This document shows positions 58,629-64,000 of a stretch of 64,000 bases of DNA, in pieces; the stretch's first letter is position 1, and each line of letters starts with the position of its first letter. Position numbers and translations under genes: made by a program. The notes beneath the pieces were generated by a model. It had not been told where the DNA came from and did not search any database. It saw nothing but the letters and a program-made list of their open reading frames with translations. Source of the DNA: Verrucomicrobiia bacterium (lineage in GTDB: Bacteria > Verrucomicrobiota > Verrucomicrobiia > Limisphaerales > DSYF01). The stretch is taken from assembly GCA_035765895.1 (NCBI GenBank), contig DASTWL010000013.1:1-64000 (forward strand), read 5' to 3'.

Positions 58629-60350
58629 ATGAAAATCTTGCCCCGTCGCTGTCCGGAACGCGCGGCCGCCCTGTTGATCGTCATGGTGCTGGGCGCGGTG
58701 GCGCTCTTGATCCTGGCCAGCACGATGGCGTGGACCTCGACGACGGCGCGCATCGCCGACAGTTCGGTGCGGCATTCGGTGGCCGTGGCGGCGGCGGAGG
58801 CCGCCACGGAAAAGGTCATTGCCGACCTGACGACGGACTTCGCGAAGCAGGGCGCGGCCACCGTCAGCGCCAACCTGCCGAATTACCGCGTGCACATTCC
58901 CAACGGCTCGGAAAACGCCCATTGGAACCGGTATAAATTCAGCAACGGCAAGGGCGGCAACGATGCCGTCTCGCTTGAGCAGATCGAGGCGTGGGCGAAC
59001 GGCACGCCGCTCATTTCGCAGTATCAAGGGATCAAGGGCTACGCGGCGACCTATCGCATCAAGGCGAACGCCACCGATCTGCTCGGGTCGCATCAGGTCA
59101 TCGGCGCGGTGCAGGAGGACGTCCAACTGGCGCTGATTCCCATCTTCCAGTTCGCCATTTTTTACAACATGGATTTGGAGATCAATCCCGGCGCCGCCAT
59201 GACCATCGGCGGCCGCACGCACGCCAACGCCAACATTTACCTGCAACCGGCGGCGCCCCTGACCTTCAATGGCGATGTGACGGGTTCCGGCGACATCATC
59301 CCCGACAAGAAGTCCGGCGATCCGACGGTGCGCAGCGGCCAGACGCCGAGCTTCAGCGGCGAGCATGATGGCGGTGTGATGACCCTGAACCTGCCGATCG
59401 GCACCGACAACTCGCCCGAAGCCGTGCGGCAAATCGTGGAGATCCCGCCCAACAATGAATCCGTTAACTCCGATCTCGGACGCCAGCGCTTCTACAACAA
59501 TGCCGACCTGGTCATCGTCGTCCGTGACGGCGGTGTGAGCGTGCGTGGCGGCGGCATCGCCAACGGCAACGGACCCAATCTGGGGTGGTCCTCGATCAGC
59601 AATTTCGTCAACCTCAACAAGTCCTTTTACGATGCGCGCGAGAACAAGACGATCAAGCTGGTTGAACTGGACGTGGCGGGGCTCGTGGCCTGGAATGCCG
59701 ATTCCAAGAACGCCTTGAAGAACGCGCTCAAGCGGGACGTGAACTCGGTTTATGTCGCGGACCAACGCACGCAGTCCGCCGCCACGGAACCGGGCGTGCG
59801 TCTGATCAACGGTGCCACCCTTCCGCCCCTGGGGCTGACCGTTGCCACGCCGGACCCCCTTTACGTGCAGGGCAATTTCAATGCGAGCGGCGGCGCCTTG
59901 GGCAGCAGCGACACCTCCAGCGCCAGGCCTGCCGCGCTCATTGGTGATTCCATCAACGTGCTGTCCGGGAACTGGAGCGACGCCAACAGCTCCAAATCCC
60001 TGTCATCGCGCACCGCCGCCAACACCACGGTCAACGCCGCGTTCATGGCGGGCATCGTCGAAACGGGCAACGGATATTACAGCGGCGGTGTGGAAAACTT
60101 CCCGCGCTTTCTGGAAAACTGGTCCGGCCGGACGTTTACCTACAACGGCTCGATGATCGTGCTTTACTACAGCCAGCACGCCACCGGCCCGTGGCGTGGC
60201 ACCGGCAACCTTTACAACATTTACAATCCGCCCAACCGCAACTGGTATTTCGACCACAATTTCCTCGACCCAAACAAATTGCCCCCGCTGTGTCCCTCCG
60301 TTCGTGCCGTCATCCGCGGCCGGTGGGCCACCATCGCGCCAAACACCTGA
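58629..60350 (+). CDS. PilX-like pilus-associated protein, unknown
   Basis: This 573-aa protein starts with a basic segment and a helix (AALLIVMVLGAVALLILAST), as in PilX/GspK-type minor pilins but without a conventional GF-xxx-E site. It continues with a long Asn/Gly-rich region (about 180-480) that may form a beta-helix or adhesin-like domain, including NMDLEINPGAAMTIGGRTHA and VRDGGVSVRGGGIANGNGPN. It follows the pseudopilins by 12 bp in the same operon. It probably forms the tip or a surface-exposed adhesin of the fibre. The gene is secure; the role is inference. Confidence 0.7.
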   Translation: MKILPRRCPERAAALLIVMVLGAVALLILASTMAWTSTTARIADSSVRHSVAVAAAEAATEKVIADLTTDFAKQGAATVSANLPNYRVHIPNGSENAHWNRYKFSNGKGGNDAVSLEQIEAWANGTPLISQYQGIKGYAATYRIKANATDLLGSHQVIGAVQEDVQLALIPIFQFAIFYNMDLEINPGAAMTIGGRTHANANIYLQPAAPLTFNGDVTGSGDIIPDKKSGDPTVRSGQTPSFSGEHDGGVMTLNLPIGTDNSPEAVRQIVEIPPNNESVNSDLGRQRFYNNADLVIVVRDGGVSVRGGGIANGNGPNLGWSSISNFVNLNKSFYDARENKTIKLVELDVAGLVAWNADSKNALKNALKRDVNSVYVADQRTQSAATEPGVRLINGATLPPLGLTVATPDPLYVQGNFNASGGALGSSDTSSARPAALIGDSINVLSGNWSDANSSKSLSSRTAANTTVNAAFMAGIVETGNGYYSGGVENFPRFLENWSGRTFTYNGSMIVLYYSQHATGPWRGTGNLYNIYNPPNRNWYFDHNFLDPNKLPPLCPSVRAVIRGRWATIAPNT

Positions 60351-60421
60351 CCGCCGGCTCCGGGTTTGGTTTGAGCGGCTTCATTGACTTGGCCTGCATG
60401 CCCCCATAGCATCCGGGCAGC

Positions 60422-61150
60422 ATGCTGGAAGTCATCGAAAAACTCCTCGTCCTCCAAGATCGGGATCGTCGGATTCGCCGGGTTGCGGTGGAACTGGCGG
60501 CCGTTGCCCCTCAACGCCAGGCCTTGCAAGACAAGGCCGCCGGCGCCCGTGCTGCACTCGAGCGCGCCCGCCAGCAGGCGAAGGAGATCGAAACCCGCCG
60601 GAACCAGCTGGAACTTGAGATTGAGACCAAAAAGGGACTCATCTCCAAATACAGCCAGCAGCAGTTCCAGACGCGCAAGAACGATGAGTATCAGGCGCTC
60701 ACACACGAAATCGAAATGTGCAAGGAGGCCATCACCAAGATCGAAGACCAGGAAATCGAGTTGATGGAGCAGGCGGAAACGACGGCCAAATCCGTGGCCG
60801 CCGCTGAAAAGGTCTTGAAGGAAGCTCAGGCCGTGGTGGACGCGGAAGTTGGGCAGCTGGATGACCGCGAGAAGAATTTGCAGAATGAACTCGGCGAGCT
60901 GCAATCCAACCGCGGCGAACTCGCGGCGGCGGTGGGCGAGGGAGCGCTGAACCGTTACGAGCGCATCATGAAAACCCGGGGCGACAACGTGATTGTGGGC
61001 ATCGAACACGGCGTTTGCGGCGGTTGCCACATGAAAATTCCGGCCCAGGTCATTGTGCACTGCCGCGCGCAGCAGGAGTTGACCACCTGCACGAATTGCG
61101 GCCGCATTCTTTACTACACACGGGACATGATTCTTGCGGGCGCCGAATAA
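60422..61150 (+). CDS. DUF164 coiled-coil protein with C4 zinc ribbon
   Basis: This 242-aa cytoplasmic protein has a long coiled coil through residues about 5-170 (EVIEKLLVLQDRDRRIRRVA to NELGELQSN) and a C-terminal zinc ribbon: CGGCHMKIPAQVI with CTNCGRILYY, four Cys. This is the DUF164 family, widespread in bacteria with no settled function; the chlamydial relative has been linked to type III secretion, but that need not apply here. It begins at the ATG 72 bp after the pilus gene and precedes the L,D-transpeptidase. Confidence 0.88.
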   Translation: MLEVIEKLLVLQDRDRRIRRVAVELAAVAPQRQALQDKAAGARAALERARQQAKEIETRRNQLELEIETKKGLISKYSQQQFQTRKNDEYQALTHEIEMCKEAITKIEDQEIELMEQAETTAKSVAAAEKVLKEAQAVVDAEVGQLDDREKNLQNELGELQSNRGELAAAVGEGALNRYERIMKTRGDNVIVGIEHGVCGGCHMKIPAQVIVHCRAQQELTTCTNCGRILYYTRDMILAGAE

Positions 61151-61210
61151 CCCGGGGCGTCATCAAGTTCGTTCTTGGGCCGGCGGGCGGGCTTGTGGCT
61201 AAATCCCGCC

Positions 61211-62380
61211 GTGGCGCGCCGACGGCAATATATCCTTCCCGCATCCACCCCGCGAGGCTCCGGCTGCCTTTACTGGGTGCTGACGGCGCTGCTCTTGGCG
61301 GGACTCGTCTGGGTGTGGCGCCAGACCGGCCAACGCGCCGCGCCACGTCCGCCGGTGAAAACATCACGACCCGCCCGATCTGCGGTCATCAAATCCAATC
61401 CGCCGCCGCTGCGCGCGCCCGCACCATCGGCTCCGCCGGTTGCTCAACCCGTGCCCGTCAATTCGCCGGCGCCCCCCGTCGTCACCCGGCCGTCAACGGT
61501 GCCGCCTGCCACCAACGACCTGGCGCGGGCGCCACAGAACACGTTCGAGGCGCAACTGGCGCTCACGTGGCAGGGCATCTCCGCCGGTTCCATTGACGGT
61601 GTGCCCGGTTCCCAGACGCGCGCGGCGCTGTGGGCTTTTCAGACGCGCGAGCATTTGCCGGTGACCGGAGAATTGGATCCCGCTACGCGCAGCCGGTTGC
61701 TGCTGGATCGTGCGCCCGTGGTGAGTTATCAGGTCACCAGCAACGATCTCGCCCGGCTTCAGCCCGTGGCGTCGACGTGGCTGGGCAAGTCTCAGCAATC
61801 AGCGCTCGATTATGAAACGCTCCTCGAACTGGTGGCGGAGAAATTTCACGCGCGTCCGGCGTTCGTTCGCGCGCTGAATCCGGCCGTCAACTGGTCCAAC
61901 GTGGTGGCGGGCACCGAGCTGCGCGTGCCCAACGCCGCCTATCCCGAACCGGTCGCCAAGGCGGCCTGCCTGCGCATTTCGTTGGCGGGCAAAACGCTCG
62001 AGGCGTTTGACGCTGCCACGAACCTGCTCGCACATTTCCCGTGCAGCATCGCACAGCGCGTCGAGAAGCGGCCGGTGGGTGAACTGCACGTGATCGCGAT
62101 TGCACCGGACCCGAATTACACGTTCGACCCCGAGGTGTTTCCTGAGTCGCCCGAAGCACGGGCCATTGGGCACAAGCTCATCCTCCCGCCCGGCCCGAAC
62201 AATCCCGTCGGCGTCGCGTGGATCAGTCTTGACCGTCCGGGCTACGGCATTCACGGCACGCCCAGTCCGGAGCAGGTCGGTCGCACGGAATCGCACGGGT
62301 GCTTCCGGCTGGCCAACTGGAACGCGGCCTACCTGCTCAAGCTGGTGAACATCGGCACGCCCGTTTATGTCGTCCCATGA
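61211..62380 (+). CDS. L,D-transpeptidase with peptidoglycan-binding domain
   Basis: This 389-aa envelope protein has one N-terminal membrane anchor (YWVLTALLLAGLVWVW) and a long Pro/Ala linker. A PG_binding_1 domain (FEAQLALTWQGISAGSIDGV, then AALWAFQTRE) and a LysM-like region (ELVAEKFHARPAFVRALNPA) follow. The C-terminal YkuD domain has the catalytic Cys in SHGCFRLANW and the His in GIHGTPSPE. It makes 3-3 cross-links or attaches proteins to peptidoglycan. A GTG at 61211 is preferred over the TTG at 61175 because the anchor then follows a short basic tail. It overlaps the next gene by ATGA. Confidence 0.93.
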   Translation: MARRRQYILPASTPRGSGCLYWVLTALLLAGLVWVWRQTGQRAAPRPPVKTSRPARSAVIKSNPPPLRAPAPSAPPVAQPVPVNSPAPPVVTRPSTVPPATNDLARAPQNTFEAQLALTWQGISAGSIDGVPGSQTRAALWAFQTREHLPVTGELDPATRSRLLLDRAPVVSYQVTSNDLARLQPVASTWLGKSQQSALDYETLLELVAEKFHARPAFVRALNPAVNWSNVVAGTELRVPNAAYPEPVAKAACLRISLAGKTLEAFDAATNLLAHFPCSIAQRVEKRPVGELHVIAIAPDPNYTFDPEVFPESPEARAIGHKLILPPGPNNPVGVAWISLDRPGYGIHGTPSPEQVGRTESHGCFRLANWNAAYLLKLVNIGTPVYVVP

Positions 62381-62925
62381 GTTCCCGCTTTGCCTTTCAC
62401 GTCGAGAGCCCGGCCGGCCGCCAACGCCTGCCGGAACGGGTGTTTATCGGCCGGAAGGAAACCGAGACCACGCGGCATGTGCTGCTGAAGTTTCTCGGCT
62501 TCGCGCTGTTTTATCGCGACCGGCTGCAGATCGAGGCGGAATTGCACGATGACAACATCCCGTTTACACCTGACCTGGTGCAGCTCGACTACACGCTGCG
62601 GCCGGCCTTGTGGGTGGAGTGCGGCGAGGTCAGCGTGGCCAAGCTCGACAAGCTCGCCGTGAAGGCGCCCGACGCCGAACTCTGGGTGCTCAAGCGTTCG
62701 CCGGCGGAAGCCGGAGCGCTCCTGCGCGAAATGGCAAAGCACGAGCTCCGCCGGCACCGCTATCACATCGTGGCCTTCGACCCGGAGATGTTCGATGAAG
62801 CACTGGCCAGCCTGCGTCCGCGCAACGAAGTCTTCTGGCTGCGCGGCGATTTCCAGCCGCCGGCGCTCCAGTTCGATTTCAACGGCCTGTGGTTCGATGG
62901 CGAGTTCAGCGTGCTGGAGTTTTGA
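62377..62925 (+). CDS. YaeQ-like PD-(D/E)XK family protein
   Basis: This 182-aa protein shows the YaeQ pattern: HVLLKFLGFALFYRDRLQIE, then VQLDYTLRPALWVECGEVSV and a C-terminal strand VFWLRGDFQPPALQFDFNGL. The putative core acidic/Lys residues of the PD-(D/E)XK nuclease fold are W-x-E-C-G-E with K residues nearby. YaeQ proteins have no confirmed activity. The start at 62377 overlaps the L,D-transpeptidase stop (ATGA). Family assignment is by pattern only. Confidence 0.55.
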   Translation: MSSRFAFHVESPAGRQRLPERVFIGRKETETTRHVLLKFLGFALFYRDRLQIEAELHDDNIPFTPDLVQLDYTLRPALWVECGEVSVAKLDKLAVKAPDAELWVLKRSPAEAGALLREMAKHELRRHRYHIVAFDPEMFDEALASLRPRNEVFWLRGDFQPPALQFDFNGLWFDGEFSVLEF

Positions 62926-62944
62926 CGGCTGCGCTTGAGGCGTC

Positions 62945-64000
62945 TCAGCTCCGCGGCCAGAAGCGCAGCAGGAAGAAGCGCCGCGACTGCGCGAACAGAT
63001 CCTTCAGCAACGCCTCCATGCTCGCCGCCGCAGGTTCCTGCAGGCGACGCGCCAGCGCCAGCGTCACGCCAAACGCCGCCGCCACGGCGGCGAAGAACAC
63101 CGTGTAGCGATTCCAATCCAGCCCGAGCCATTGCGGATGTCGCGAGCCGACGGCGTCAATCAGCACGCCCCAGCCAATCGGCGCCAGCCCCAGCGTCACG
63201 CTGCCGAGCACCGAGTAGAGCGCGAAGAAATGGTTCCGGCCCATCACCGGAATGACCGCCATCGCCAGCCGGTTCGTCGCCATCGTCATCAGCGCCGCCA
63301 GCAGGCCCATCAGGAATTCAAGTGTCAGCACGGGCAGCAGCGCCGTGGCGAGCGCGCCGCCCGCCAGCGCCAGCCAGCCGCCCATCACCGCGAGCCACGC
63401 CGCGAGCGCAAAAGTCATCACCGGCTTGCTGCCCAGGTGATCGAGCCGGGCGCCCAGAAACCACAAACTGCTCAAACCGCCGAGAAATGAAACCGACGTG
63501 ATCATCAGGATTTTGTCGTCTGGCAGGTCGGCTTTTCCCTTGAGGAACGCCACGGTGAATGCGGTCATGCCGCCGTAGGCAATGCTCCACGCCACCACGG
63601 CGCGGATCAGCTTCCAGAACGGCGGATGCCGGAGCATCGCCAGCCACGGCACGCGCGTGGTGGATTTGACGGTTTCCTCGGGCACCGGCACATCCGGAAT
63701 GCGCTTCAAGAAAATCAGGCTGATCGCGCCGCTGATGGCGCTGAAGGCGAACAACGCCGCGAAGCGCCACGGCCCGGGCGTGTCGCCGAGCAGCAGTGCG
63801 CTGATGAGAAACGTGATGAAGCTCGCGAAATTCAGCATGCCCTGGTCGCGGGCGAGATAATGCCCGCGCACGTCGGCGGGGATGAGGCCCGTGATCCACG
63901 GCAGCCATGCGCAGCTGGAAATGCCGCGGGACAGGTTGAAGCAGAACAGCAGCACGAGCAGCACGGCGAGCTGGTTGTTGGCGCCCAGCATCCGGTCGCC
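62945..64000 (-). CDS. Major facilitator transporter, N-terminus missing
   Basis: The minus-strand frame is open at the window's last base, so the start lies beyond it; about 351 residues are seen. Eight or nine membrane helices are visible, for example LAVLLVLLFCFNLSRGISSC, FAALFAFSAISGAISLIFL, FALYSVLGSVTLGLAPIGWG and VFFAAVAAAFGVTLALARRL. LSRGISSCAWLPWITGLIPA with DVRGHYLARDQ is a cytoplasmic-loop motif typical of MFS. The substrate is unknown. It converges on the YaeQ-like gene. Confidence 0.85.
   Translation of the reverse strand, partial: GDRMLGANNQLAVLLVLLFCFNLSRGISSCAWLPWITGLIPADVRGHYLARDQGMLNFASFITFLISALLLGDTPGPWRFAALFAFSAISGAISLIFLKRIPDVPVPEETVKSTTRVPWLAMLRHPPFWKLIRAVVAWSIAYGGMTAFTVAFLKGKADLPDDKILMITSVSFLGGLSSLWFLGARLDHLGSKPVMTFALAAWLAVMGGWLALAGGALATALLPVLTLEFLMGLLAALMTMATNRLAMAVIPVMGRNHFFALYSVLGSVTLGLAPIGWGVLIDAVGSRHPQWLGLDWNRYTVFFAAVAAAFGVTLALARRLQEPAAASMEALLKDLFAQSRRFFLLRFWPRS

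Overview
The window is 64 kb of GC-rich, densely coding bacterial DNA. It most likely comes from the Verrucomicrobiota (PVC superphylum). The grounds are a planctomycete/verrucomicrobium-type microcompartment operon, an MglA/roadblock signalling cassette, a secreted subtilase ending in FFRLRRP, SCO and GH43 lipoproteins, and several long lineage-specific membrane or secreted proteins. This placement is inference, because there is no rRNA gene. I found no tRNA, CRISPR array or transposase.

Layout. 1-7.3 kb: a LysM protein (5' end missing), uppP, and a divergent signalling cluster. On the minus strand this holds a REC-DUF4388 regulator and two small proteins; on the plus strand a 638-aa roadblock-tailed protein, an MglA-type GTPase and a roadblock protein. 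7.4-13.4 kb: envelope proteins (DUF748, nuclease-HhH, a multi-spanning membrane protein). 13.6-17.1 kb: hisD, a GH43 lipoprotein and hisC. 17-25.7 kb: SCO protein, zincin, glutamate dehydrogenase, subtilase, queE, class III aminotransferase, rsmA and Nudix. 25.7-35.6 kb: RCC1 protein, clpP-clpX, rimO, pgsA, miaB, GT9 and GNAT. 35.7-43.5 kb: DeoR regulator plus the microcompartment operon (pduL, three BMC-H, ackA, three BMC-P, CoA-acylating aldehyde dehydrogenase, class II aldolase). Carbonic anhydrase and a hybrid kinase follow. 46.4-50.5 kb: sucD, sucC and gltA. 50.6-64 kb: amidase, adenosyltransferase, argA, a second hisC, pta, a pseudopilin operon behind a sigma-54 promoter, a DUF164 zinc-ribbon protein, an L,D-transpeptidase and a truncated MFS transporter.

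The microcompartment genes fit aldolase cleavage of a deoxyhexulose phosphate (fuculose-1-P or rhamnulose-1-P). The resulting lactaldehyde would be oxidised inside the shell to lactyl-CoA by the aldehyde dehydrogenase. PduL would make the acyl phosphate and AckA would recover ATP. The DeoR regulator diverges from the operon.

The most unusual signal is a set of degenerate tandem repeats with exact 7-nt periodicity. They end 0-6 nt before start codons: all three BMC-H genes, ackA, a BMC-P gene, the aldolase, pgsA and sucD. Three tracts in the microcompartment operon share one heptad family (NNRGRAG / CTYCYNN) and are palindromic. One of them encloses a frameshifted four-helix-bundle (S23/IVP-type) gene between perfect 12-bp inverted repeats. 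That architecture resembles 23S rRNA intervening sequences, but here it sits inside a protein operon. I propose these are related mobile or duplicating elements that also supply 5' untranslated regions.
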